Positions 25,701-35,431 of a stretch of 64,000 bases of DNA are shown here, one piece after another. How positions within the stretch are numbered: the stretch's first letter is position 1; each line of letters opens with the position of its first letter. This stretch comes from Campylorhamphus procurvoides (Eukaryota > Chordata > Aves > Passeriformes > Dendrocolaptidae). The translations under genes were made by a program, and so were the position numbers. The notes under the pieces are model-generated. The model was not told where the DNA came from and did no database searches. It saw only the letters and a program-made list of their open reading frames with translations. The stretch spans positions 1,469,329 to 1,533,328 of the forward strand of contig WBMV01008568.1 in the NCBI GenBank assembly GCA_013396655.1, written 5' to 3'.

Positions 25701-28700
25701 TACCCATCGTATTGCCAAATTAGGAATTTTCAGGCTAGATCGGCTGTAAAAGCTAGGAATTATGAAACAAGAAAAGCAAGAGATAGAGAAATCTGTCTTG
25801 AAAAGAGTTAATGTAGCTGTAAACAGACAGCTGGAGGGAAAGTTAGGACAGCCTTGAGGCAGTCAGTGAGTAACACAGATAAGTGCAAAAAGATGCACAC
25901 AGCCTACATCCCTTACTTCATGTCCTTTACCCAAGCAGAGACCAGAGAATCCAGTCTGCATATTTGATTTTAGCCAGACAGAAAGTTTGCCTGAACCTTT
26001 GAGGCACTAATTACAATATTAAAACTGATGGGAGCTGAAGATACTTAAGGCTGTCATGTCACACGTAACCACTTGTCCTGCAATGTGAATATATTAAACC
26101 CAAAAAGAACGTGACCAGCATACAAGAAGAAATATACAGTTTTAAAAGGGAGATTTATCTGTTAATTGGAAGTGCTGCTCACTGTCTAAGGTATCTTCTG
26201 CTTCAAATCAATTACAGATATATTTTCTTTAGCTTTCAGAGAGGTTAATAAACTAAAGTTGACAAGTGTGTCCTTGGTATACTGTAATTGACTAGTGGCA
26301 AGTAAACATCAACTGCATTTGTTAGCTGATACTTAATATTTCACTACAAGTAGCTTTTACTGAACATTGGCTCCAAAAATGTATCACACATGTAGAGTTA
26401 AATATGGGAAAACTACATCATAATAAGTATCTTGTAACAAATAAATGAAAAAGGAAAGTAATTTGGTTATTTTTCATCTCTTTAAAAAGTGAAAACTATA
26501 TGTTTAAGAATAAAGAAATACAGTCTACAGATCCAAATGATGAGTACCTCTGAAAGCCTTGTTAGAGACTTTGAGATTAATTGTACCTCATTAACTACTG
26601 TGCTCAAAACCACCACAAAGATGTATAGTAAGAGAAATTGTATTAAAATATAAACAAAGTGGTGACTTTTGTGTATCAGACAAATTTAGCTGGTGAAACT
26701 AGATTTTGTAACTTACTACATCCACCCCATAAATCTGTTCTCTCAATTTTGTTGCCAGTGAGAGGAAGCCCAAGAAAGACCATGAATTTTACATGTTAAA
26801 CCACAGCATTCCCCATAAAGAGATAAAGCACTGATCAACCTGTCACAGAGGGAACACTTCTGCCTAGGCAAATACTCTTTTAGCAGACTACATCACACTT
26901 CAAAGCAGTTATCACATCACTTTATTTCCCTATTAGAATACTCCCTCTATAGGCTTGACTCTTTTTTTCTTAAGCCTAGGCTGCTGCATTATTTCTGGAC
27001 ATGCTGAGAGTTATAAAACAAATGACATAAACATGGAAGAAACAAACTAACCATGCATACCACAGTCCTAGTCAGCTTGAAAGCTCTGCACTTATAAGAA
27101 CAGTACAATTTGGAATGCCAGTGATTGTCCTTTGCTCTGAATTTCCAATTGCTAAATTTATCATGTCACATCACAATACAACTGGGAGTTAACCTTCAAG
27201 TTGCTCCATTTTTGATGTAAATAAGCCATGGCAGACCATGAAATATTAAGTTAGAGTTAAATTGAGTTCAGCTTGTAGAACAATGTACCTCAAAAGAATT
27301 ATCCAACACTGAGCATTTCTCCACTGTTTTTATATAACCTATTTTTGCAGTAACACACTTCTGCTTATTATTTTGAATTTTTTTTAGATAAACCATACAA
27401 ACATCCTTTCTGGCGAGTTTGAACTGGCCACAGTTGAAGTGTTCAGCATATCAAGCTCTTCCTTAAAATTTTTTGCTATCAGTTTCCTAACTCTACATAG
27501 ATCCCCAATAAACCACGATTTAAGTACATAGGGTGAGATCTCATCAAATGCAAAGTGAATTTTGTCATTGGCTATGAAGTTCAGATTTCTCATAAGTCTC
27601 AATCTAAATTTCTTAATGCAGAAGTTTTAACTTTCATGACTCTAAGAGGTAATTCTGCAGTCCTTTTTCACATCATTGTCAGTAGCCCTCTTTCATCAAA
27701 TAAGGCAGGAATCACCATAAAAAAAGGTGACAGAGTATTTATTAAGGGCTTGATACGAAAGCCTTGCTTGTATCAAACAGAAAATAATGAGGGTATGTAC
27801 TTCAGAAATGTAATACTGCTTGGCAAAGATACTAATGGCAAAATTTGGCCATTGCTAAGGCTTGGAAATAAAGCCTAACAGTGAGACATGAACCCTTCAG
27901 AGGCATTTCAGAAGAGGCTAGAAGCACAGGATTATCCCAAATCCATCCACCTCTGATCTCATATGGGGTTTTCATCCAACAGGCACGTCCTATATACTTC
28001 TGTCAGCTGAATGAAGAACACAGCAGCCTGTCAACAGTCTATCATGCAGAGTGGAATGCTGCACCAACCCTGTAGAAGATTTCTAGACTTGTCCAGGTAA
28101 ACCTCTAATTGTGTACCCTAGAGAGAGGTCCATCTGGCTTCTAGGTGGGCTCAGACAGTGACTTTTCTCTCAAGGTAGTACTAGGGTGACCCCCAGGGGC
28201 AATTTACACATCTGGTACTGAGACAATGCTGAGAATAAGTGGTATGCATAATTTTATTCTTGTTCTCTGGTACGCTGTAACTATTTGGTGATCCTCAGTA
28301 ACGGTGGAAGATTGTATAAAAAAACAGCAACCCTCCCCCCTAGAAGACAAATGGTAAAACTGGAAAAATTCCATTAAAAATCAGGGACACATTTTCCATA
28401 ATAATACTACTAATGAATACCTGCTGAAACATCTACATAATGAAATTACATTTTCTCTATTTCTTGACCTTTACAAGTCAAGACTTCAGGCCTTTATTGT
28501 TGATGTGCTTTATTTATCACATCCAGTATGGCTGTTGCGTTCAGTATCAGCATAATTTGGTCTGCTCAGCTCATGTCAGACTAGATGATTTGATGTCTTT
28601 TCACAACCGCAAACTCTGTGGAAAATGTATTTTTGATATACATATCTAAAATTACCGCTCATTAAAAAAAAAACAAAAACAAAAATCTAATCAAACAAAA

Positions 28701-31700
28701 AAACTTTTCTATAGGAGAACCTTTGAAGTAAACAACCTCTGAAAATAAAAAAAGCACAATCACTCCAGATTAAAGTCCAAGTTCACAAACATTTTTTACA
28801 CAATGGGTTTTCTGGCTCTCTAAACATTCAAACTACATAAATATAGTAGAACATCTTTCCAAAGACGTATTTGAACTCTGAAAACACAGACATTTGAATT
28901 ATCTGAGTGTTTGACTTTAAAGAGCTTGTATTAGTTGCATATAACTTTTTATTTTCAGAAATACATATGTAAGGCCAAGACTCAACAGAAACAAACATAG
29001 GGAGATTTTGTAAAAGCTTCCTGTAAAACTGCAGCAACAACAAAACATTTAAGACAGTTTTTGATAGATCTTCGCTTTTCATAGCGTAAAGGGTAGACAG
29101 ATATATGCGTTCACATGAAAAATAAAGATTTAAATAGAGAATTACACAATATTAGGCATTTCTTGGTATTTCTACTTGAATCTAGCCCCCCAAAGAGCAG
29201 AGAAACAACATTACTGGTCAGTTTGAATTGTTGTCTCTCCCATCTCTCCCTGTCCTCACTCAAGTACTCAAGTTCCGTCAGGCTAAAATAGATTTATGGT
29301 GGGCAACTTCTCAGAATACTTTTTTTCCTTCTTCTTCTTCTCCCCCCACCCCAGTATCAAAGAGACCTGCATTCCCAAGCTCACTGATCACTGGGTTCAG
29401 TCTGTACTATCAATATGCCCTGTGGAAAAACCGCTGAACACTTGGGTTGAAAAGTTAGTACTGTTAGAAACCAGGCATGTGTAGCAACAGCTGTCTTACT
29501 TGGCATAGCTTTTGTCAAGCTTTCTGGCACAAATTCCACAACCACAGACTTCTAATGGCCACTGGTATCAATCAACATGCTTGGACTAATTCTGAACATA
29601 GAAGTTTCACATTTCAAGAAGTTTCACATTTTAACAACTATTTTAAGTCAATAAGGCTGATCTAATACACAGGAACATGCTCACTGCTAGCCCAGGGGCA
29701 TGGCACCTTGCCTACTTTGCTGCCAGCTAAGATACCAGGAAAAGAACAGTGGAAACTAAATCCACTTTAAGGACAGAACAGATTCAGATGGCCAGGAAGA
29801 ATGCCAACTACAGTATCACGTTTAATTCTTAAACACTAATGAGTGATTCATGGCAGCAACCCCAATGGGAAATACACACCTGCTATTTTAGCAGTACATG
29901 AAGCACATTTTCAAGGGATGTTTTTTAACACTATCTGCAGGAATTCTGTTTTGTAACTCTATGCTATTAATAAATATTATAATTTCAAACTGAAAATTTA
30001 CTCCCCTGCACAAATCTCTTTTGAAATAGAGGGGGAACAGCAAACTTATTTGGGATGCAATAAGACAAGGAATACACAAAGAAAAAAGTTAATACTATCC
30101 TTCAGTTGAAGCAATGACAGGCACAGAACTGAGCTGTAAACCCCTCATTCTCAGTGACCCTACAGAGGTACTGCTGATATTCAATCATATAGCAGTTGTA
30201 AGTGAGCCTGGACAAATTATGTGTCCCATCTCCAATCAGAAACTGGAAATTGTTTTGAAAATATTCTAAAAATCCTTTTCTATTACTTCTCTTCCTCAGC
30301 ACATTTTCAACACTCTTACTATCTGAGCCACTGGCTGTCATGTCCACAGTAATCTGTTTCACAAAAGACAGAGGAAGAAAAATTATTCTCCAGTGAATTG
30401 CCAGAGACTCTACAAATGATACCTTGCACTGAGCTTAGCACCTGAACATGTAACACTTGGTTGGGCTATTCTTACAGTACAGAAATCTGTAGTTCTTTAT
30501 GAAGAATGCATAGAACTGTAGGAAAAAATGCAACCACTCTAAAATAAAATTGAAATAATTTTCCATTTAATTCTAAACATGTAGAGTTTATAAGAATACT
30601 GTAGATACTGAACAAGGTATGCCTGTACTGGCTTAACCTTAAAAACCCTGAAGACAGTGAGACCAATAATGATGAATTTGAAAATAGATGTGTTCCATAG
30701 AATTATCCATTTGGTAACTGTACAAATTTCAGCCTCCATGGCAGAGTTTCCTATCTGTTTGTAAAGCCATCTCAGTCAGATGGGCCAATATAAGAAGGAA
30801 GCAGGACAAAAAAATACCAGTTACATTCCCACACAGAGTAGCGGGAAGTTTATTCCCACACACAGAAATCCTTGACCTGTCTGTTCCAGCTGGACACTTT
30901 TGACCATTATGAAACAACCATTTAATCTATGGCATCTATGAGCCTTATAATCCACCATCCAAAATTTGCCTTTTAAAGCTGGAATTGCCAAGATGAATGC
31001 TTTCAAGTAAGTTTAGTTCTAAACCTGGCAGTGTTTGAACTGGACATCCGGAAAAAACCTTTTGGACTTACAGATATCGCAACACTGGAACATGTTTCTC
31101 AGGGTGCAGAATCTCCATCCCTGGAGGCTTCCCAGACTTTTCTGACTGACCTAGTGTTAGCAGAAATCCTAACTTGAATAGGAAACTCAAGGAGAACAAA
31201 CGATGTCTGAAGATCCCCTCATTGTAAAGTAAAACCACTACACTGAGGAATAGTCTAGCAGAAATTCTGCTGTTTAAATAAGTTTGCTTTATTACTTTGC
31301 TTTTTATCCTTCATTTGGTACTCTAATTTTTATGAGAGAACGCAAAGCACCTCAAAAAATGAAACCTGAAACCTGGGGGAGAGACATAATACTGCCTTGA
31401 GAAGCCACTTTTAGGGGAAAAAATACATTATTTATTGCTTTGTTAAAACAGATTTTTAAAACTATTAAGTTAATTTTCACTTCATAATTGTACAATTCTG
31501 CTCAGTGCAGAACATCATGGAAACAAACAAACTGTATGTTAGAACTGAACTAAATCTCAGGATAAAAAGATCTAACGATGACGGATACTCTGTTCTGTGA
31601 GACCAAAAGGTAAATGCAACATTTCTTCCAAATGTATCCTGTGCTACTAACTAGGATCCCAATCCTTAACTATGACATTTAGTTTCACTTTATGAGAGAG

Positions 31701-34700
31701 TTTTATTTTGGGAATATAATAAATTCTAACTCAGTAAGAATTAGCACTCCCAAGCCTTAAGCTAGAATAACAGTAAGCAAATCAAGGAATTGTTTTGTAG
31801 TAAGAGGCTTTAATTTTCACCCGTCTTTAAGGTTTTTTTATTTTTGTGAATAGGAAACATCTTCTAGGGCTGTGCTGATTGTATGCATGTTCTAATAAGA
31901 CAAAACACAGCAGCAGCAGCTTTTCCTTCAGTGAGAACTTAGTGTACAAATTTTACCAAATAGATGGGTAAAAACAAAAGCAGCAACAAAGGTGAAATGT
32001 TTCCATCACACACTGTACAGAAGACTAATGTTCTATGTGTGACCAGGACAGAGGTACATAATCAGACAGCAGTCTGAGTAGGATGAACTGGAAGAGAAAT
32101 GTATCGCACAAAGCCTTGCAATAGGAAAATGGAAATGGAAACTTCCTCACTCAGAGCACACCGGTGAGTGTCAGGACAATTATCTATTCAAGTTAAGGCA
32201 TTGTCACTGTCTCCCAGAACGAACTCATTATTCAGGGAAATTCTGGTGTGAATCATACTAGCTATCAGCTCATAAGCATTTTATCTGCAAAGACAGCAGA
32301 CTATAAAATAAACAGGCATTTGTTAGTGTTGAAAAAGACCCAAGACATTAAAAGCCATGGAAGAATAACTGTTAATTAGGGAACTCACAAAAAGATTCTA
32401 ACAGACGTAGAAAGAAAGCTGAATGAGGTTTTCATTGCAGCAACACACACATGTAAATATTCTTCTTACAAAAACCCTCTATTTTCATGCTTGTTTCAAA
32501 GCAAAGCTTGGTAGAGGTGGAGCATGAGAACAAAGACGTTTTTCAGGTGACTCTGCAGAACAGGTGATCTGAAATTCCTACTGCAATAAGAGGTTTTAGA
32601 TATTCCTACTGTTACTACTTGTGCTGCACTTTTTGAAAGCAGAAGGCAGGACCACATATAGCATCTTTGGTTCTGGGGCAGGTCATTGCTTAATTCACTC
32701 TTAACACTTTAGGTAGATCAACTGAAAAACATGCTAATGAAATTGAGTCTTTCTGCCAAAAGGATGACTGATATCCTATTTACTCTTGATAATTTTACAA
32801 AGTAGTATCACTTTGCCTTGACTGAATTTGATACTAACCACAAAGCATTCTGTCCTTAGAAGATTTAACTTTCCATCCCAAAAGAATACTTTGATTTTCT
32901 CCAGTACGTCACCAATTGTAACGGAATATAAAATGGAGAATGAAGAACTTTTACTAACTGCATTAAAGACAGACAGATAATGGAAATATAACTTTCATAT
33001 TTTAACAAACAGCTGCTCTTTTTCTCCTTTCACTTATATATTATCTCCTTTCACCTATATGTTCATTTTGCATTTCATAAATCAATCATTTGAAAGTACT
33101 GGGCTTTGGCTAACACTATGAAGTAAGTCTACAATAATGGTACCTTTAAACAGTGCTAAGAAACGAGACAACTTGCAGAAAAGTGAACTGCAGTTTAATC
33201 CATGCTGTGGGGCTGTGTGCTTGTGATTGGCTCTGTTTCCTGCACAATGGAACAAGAAGTTTCAGCTCTGGTCCCCGGGTGCCCACTTTCCTCAAATTCC
33301 TCTACCTGGCACTAGTATGCTCTCTTCTTGAGTATTCAGGCTTACATCATATCATACAACAGGAGAAAATGTTGAAATTCTCCTGAAATTCATCTGTGTG
33401 GATGAAAAGGATCCTAAGCACAGTTAATCACTGACAGACAAGATCCATCTCACTAGCATTACATTCACTGCAGATTCTTACAGCTAGCTGGAGAAGGATG
33501 TGAAAAGCTGAATAAACAAGCAAACACATGGATGTTTTATTACAGTCTATTGTTACTCTTCTATTCCTCTGACTCTTGTTTGGTTAAGATAGTTTTACAG
33601 AAGCTTTTGCAGAATAACCATATCACAAGTACTTACATTTGATGCTGGTCAGCCTACTTTTGGGCACGGAGCAGTCTACAGCTGCTAAAAATAAGAAAAA
33701 CACCAAATGTGAATGATTCAGTATTTACTTTGTATATGTGATAGCTAGAAAAAAGTAGCAATAAACCAACACAGAACAAAGACTAATTTAATTCTTCTCT
33801 ATTTTAAAACATGATAGTTACTGTGCGCTTAAAGTATTACGTTGATATTAAGAGTCACAGAATTTGCAAGATAAAGCTGTTTGGCTAAAACACGTTATTT
33901 AAAGGAAGAATCATCCCTTAAATGGAGATTAATGGACAAAAGGTTTCTGTACATTTGGTGCTGATGGCATTTACCTGCATACCTAAGGATACTGAGTATG
34001 TTACATGAGAGATAACAGTGTATTTGTGAGCAGGCACTTTGTCAGTAACTGGTTTTCCTCATTTGCAAACATGGGGCAATTTTCAAAGTCCTTAAAACTC
34101 GCTACTACTATTCATTGCAAAAAAGAACAAAAGATAATGAAATTTCTGAAATTAAAAATAAAATAAAATAAAACAGACACAGTGGTCTGAGTTTAACTGG
34201 AAATGTTTTGCTTTCATTCCTAGAATAAATTCTGTATGCTTACTATTGTGACTGTCACCATGATTTTCAGTTCAGCATATTATTTCATAATTCATTATTT
34301 TCTCATTTTGTCATGTCAGAATCACAAAATAATTTCATCAAAAGCAGAATTAGACCATTACAGCACAAAATCCTCTAAAATTAAGGTAATATATCTGGTA
34401 ACAAGGAGAAGATTTTCATACAAAAATTCCAATCTCAATAATACAAAAGTATTATTAAGTAGCAGCTGTATCTTCTTGCTGACAACAGTGTTAATAAGAA
34501 ACAGGAATAATAGCACACTTCTTACAATACAGTCCATTCCTTCCTGATAGGAGCCGTTTCTGAGAGAATGAGCTAAATTTGGGGGTAGAAAGTTCATTCA
34601 TACATGCACGTTTTTACCTTTGGCTGAAAGTATCCTGTTGTAATGAAACACCATGTGATCTCTGATCAGGTATTGGCTAGTTAGACTTCGACACGAGTCT

Positions 34701-35431
34701 ATGCAGAAAGCTGTAAGATTAAAATACATTTGAACATTACAAAGGCAAGCACAAGAACACTAAAATTTCAAACCGTTATTAACTGCAATTCCAAGCCATA
34801 AACCTTAAATTACTGTGTGATTAACTTCTTTGCTCAATGGCAGCCATTTTTCTTTGCCAGTTACTGTCACATGAAATCATCTTGTCTCCTTTTTCTTTCC
34901 CCACTGGGCCATTAACTTCATAAATAGATTAAAAAGTGGTTGAAATTGGACTACAAAAATGTGAGCATGGAAACTTCCCGTTCCTTCACTCTGTGGTCTT
35001 TTAGAAAGAGAAGTGTCTGAGGTGCCAGTATGGCACAGCAACATATACCAGGCCATGCAAACTACTGACTCTAAAGGAATGTTTAACCTCAAGGATTCTT
35101 TGAAGTGGTAACCATAAATACATTCCAGCTAATATAGACGTGACATTTTTATATATTTGGTTATCTTGCTAGCTATTTGTAGCCCGCAGTACAGTCAAGG
35201 CAAAACTTGAGACCATTTTCAGTAATGCATACTAAATCTAAGTGCTATTAAACATCTCCAAATAAGCTTGATGCAAAGCTTTTAATAACATTTTAATCAC
35301 AAAAATCAATGAATTCACATAAAAGGAAGCATGATGATTTTCTGATGAAAGTACACATTACTTACTATTACTCATAGTACTTAAATGTCCTTTGAAGGGG
35401 CTTCCTGGACCACATCTGGGAATGACAGCAG
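10247..35431 (-). CDS. SPATA7: SPATA7 (spermatogenesis-associated protein 7), gene-level CDS span, exons 2-11
   Basis: Ten spliced exons on the minus strand (35431-35366, 34710-34618, 33684-33637, 22820-22687, 16999-16521, 15450-15384, 13986-13937, 12618-12541, 11131-11074, 10726-10247) join without a frame break into about 517 codons; mammalian SPATA7 has about 600. Recognised by [11 protein letters not shown] (exon 5), [15 protein letters not shown] and [11 protein letters not shown] (exon 6), EEELLYL and EDVT (exon 9), LEQLFECHI (exon 10) and the DLGC block (exon 11). No transmembrane segment or enzymatic motif is seen. Known from the family: SPATA7 acts at the photoreceptor connecting cilium with RPGRIP1/RPGR, is expressed in retina and testis, and its loss causes Leber congenital amaurosis or retinitis pigmentosa in humans. 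The start codon exon is missing, probably in the gap at 45187-45310. Identification is firm; the exact N-terminus is unknown. Confidence 0.95.
11074..11131 (-). CDS. SPATA7: SPATA7 exon 10
   Basis: 58 bp, phase 2 to phase 0, acceptor ATTTGTAG, donor GTAGGT. It encodes [19 protein letters not shown], aligned with human FLERLFERHIKQNKHLEEE. It continues the helical region begun in exon 9. Confidence 0.95.
12541..12618 (-). CDS. SPATA7: SPATA7 exon 9
   Basis: 78 bp, phase 2 to phase 2, acceptor CCCTGCAG, donor GTAGGT. It encodes [18 protein letters not shown] and then SLGLYSN, almost identical to human EEELLYLSFIEDVTDEILKLGLFSN. The block is predicted helical and amphipathic and is one of the best-conserved parts of the protein. 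Confidence 0.95.
13937..13986 (-). CDS. SPATA7: SPATA7 exon 8
   Basis: 50 bp, phase 0 to phase 2, donor GTAAGT. It encodes [16 protein letters not shown], resembling human QYSLKPPSTRK immediately before EEELLYL. The acceptor has three overlapping AGs (ATTAGAGAG). Only the third keeps the frame into exon 9; either of the first two leads to a stop early in exon 9 if exon 9 keeps its normal acceptor. Confidence 0.82.
15384..15450 (-). CDS. SPATA7: SPATA7 exon 7
   Basis: 67 bp, phase 2 to phase 0, acceptor TTTTGTAG. Donor GTAATA is weak. It encodes [17 protein letters not shown] and a short basic tail ending in ALK. It is not conserved enough to recognise alone. It is called because it is open, correctly phased between exons 6 and 8, and flanked by splice sites. 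Confidence 0.8.
16521..16999 (-). CDS. SPATA7: SPATA7 exon 6 (largest internal exon)
   Basis: 479 bp, phase 0 to phase 2, acceptor TTTTTTCTAG, donor GTAGGG. The first about 95 residues are poorly conserved, with a serine run near residues 54-62 of the exon. The last about 60 carry the diagnostic core: SGDLLEKH at about exon residues 98-105, then [18 protein letters not shown], a lysine/arginine-rich patch, and EAQTQTD. This core aligns with human SGDLLDKH...[20 protein letters not shown]...EAETQTE almost residue for residue. The first in-frame codons are S-F-L-E; the TTG there is an internal codon, not a start. Confidence 0.96.
18945..18982 (+). repeat. 22-bp tandem duplication
   Basis: TAGTAAACCAGTAATA occurs at 18945-18960 and again at 18967-18982, a period of 22 bases. 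Confidence 0.9.
21760..22430 (+). mobile_element. CR1 LINE fragment, internally deleted (in SPATA7 intron 5)
   Basis: Plus-strand translation shows the CR1 ORF2 endonuclease region ([48 protein letters not shown]), then a stop, then [12 protein letters not shown] after it. At about 22275 the sequence jumps to a block near the reverse-transcriptase C-terminus ([19 protein letters not shown]), so most of the reverse transcriptase is missing. Frameshifts and stops make it a dead copy. It lies antisense to SPATA7, ending about 250 bp from exon 5. Confidence 0.85.
22687..22820 (-). CDS. SPATA7: SPATA7 exon 5
   Basis: 134 bp, entered in phase 1 and left in phase 0, donor GTAGGT, acceptor CCTAAG. 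It starts with the highly conserved [11 protein letters not shown] block, predicted helical and strongly basic, followed by IARCEEKM. The second half (a serine-rich stretch around [11 protein letters not shown]) does not resemble the mammalian sequence that follows this block and is shorter, so part of this region is fast-evolving or missing here. Confidence 0.93.
23535..24035 (-). mobile_element. CR1 LINE 3' end (in SPATA7 intron 4)
   Basis: On the plus strand it reads as the complement of a CR1 3' end: GAATCATAGAA and TTGGTTGGAA near 23553-23580, then blocks around ACTCCACCACTTCCCTGGGC, and CTTCTCCAGGCTAAAC and GAGGAGCCCAGAACC farther right. Minus-strand translation gives [20 protein letters not shown], the CR1 C-terminal signature. 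Same direction as SPATA7. 5'-truncated, as usual for CR1. Confidence 0.9.
24845..24860 (+). repeat. TTA microsatellite
   Basis: About five ATT/TTA units in SPATA7 intron 4. Confidence 0.85.
27555..27878 (+). other. Isolated 107-codon reading frame, weakly OB-fold-like (in SPATA7 intron 4)
   Basis: Open from ATG to TAA at 27876-27878. The middle reads [30 protein letters not shown] and [10 protein letters not shown]. This spacing loosely recalls the single-stranded-DNA-binding OB fold of SSBP1 (VTIFSLATN, WHRISV, VKKGSRIYLEGKI, NIIFL in human). No initiator context, introns or neighbours support it as a gene. It could be an old retrocopy fragment or chance. An overlapping minus-strand frame (27384-27602) is not recognised. 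Confidence 0.2.
33637..33684 (-). CDS. SPATA7: SPATA7 exon 4
   Basis: 48 bp, phase 1 to phase 1. It encodes [15 protein letters not shown], matching human AVDCSVPVSVSTSIK. Donor is GTAAGT. The acceptor is TTTTAGCAG, a NAGNAG tandem site: use of the second AG removes CAG and with it one alanine of the Ala-Ala pair. Confidence 0.93.
34155..34174 (+). repeat. AAAAT microsatellite
   Basis: About four AAAAT units in SPATA7 intron 3. Confidence 0.85.
34618..34710 (-). CDS. SPATA7: SPATA7 exon 3 (probable cassette exon)
   Basis: 93 bp. It encodes 31 residues including [13 protein letters not shown] and RILSAK, matching the segment present in the long human isoform and absent from the short one. 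Both boundaries are phase 1, so skipping it keeps the frame. Acceptor is CTTACAG; donor is GGTAAAAAC, weaker than its neighbours, which fits alternative use. Human has 32 codons here, so one codon is lost. Confidence 0.9.
35366..35431 (-). CDS. SPATA7: SPATA7 exon 2
   Basis: 66 bp, entered in phase 1 and left in phase 1. Acceptor ...ACTGCCCAG and donor GTAAGT are both strong. It encodes [21 protein letters not shown] after a split first codon, matching the mammalian block VLPRYGPPCLFKGHLSTKSN. This is the most 5' coding exon visible. The preceding exon must end with one base of a codon completed by CT. Confidence 0.92.

Larger units (their letters stand above)
22821..33636 (-). other. SPATA7: SPATA7 intron 4
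   Basis: About 10.8 kb. It contains the CR1 3' end at about 23535-24035, the reading frame at 27555-27878, a TTA microsatellite at 24845-24860, a 17-bp duplication at 29601-29631 and a 21-bp imperfect duplication at about 33023-33060. Otherwise nothing is recognised. Confidence 0.85.
33685..35365 (-). other. SPATA7: SPATA7 introns 3 and 2
   Basis: Introns at 33685-34617 and 34711-35365 flanking cassette exon 3. The first contains an AAAAT microsatellite at about 34155-34174. Confidence 0.85.

Noticed and set aside
27384..27602. Minus-strand 72-codon frame overlapping the OB-fold-like frame
   Set aside because: No recognisable motif and no splice context in phase with SPATA7.
33153..33386. 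77-codon plus-strand frame
   Set aside because: No homology recognised and no conserved blocks. Length is within chance for intronic DNA.
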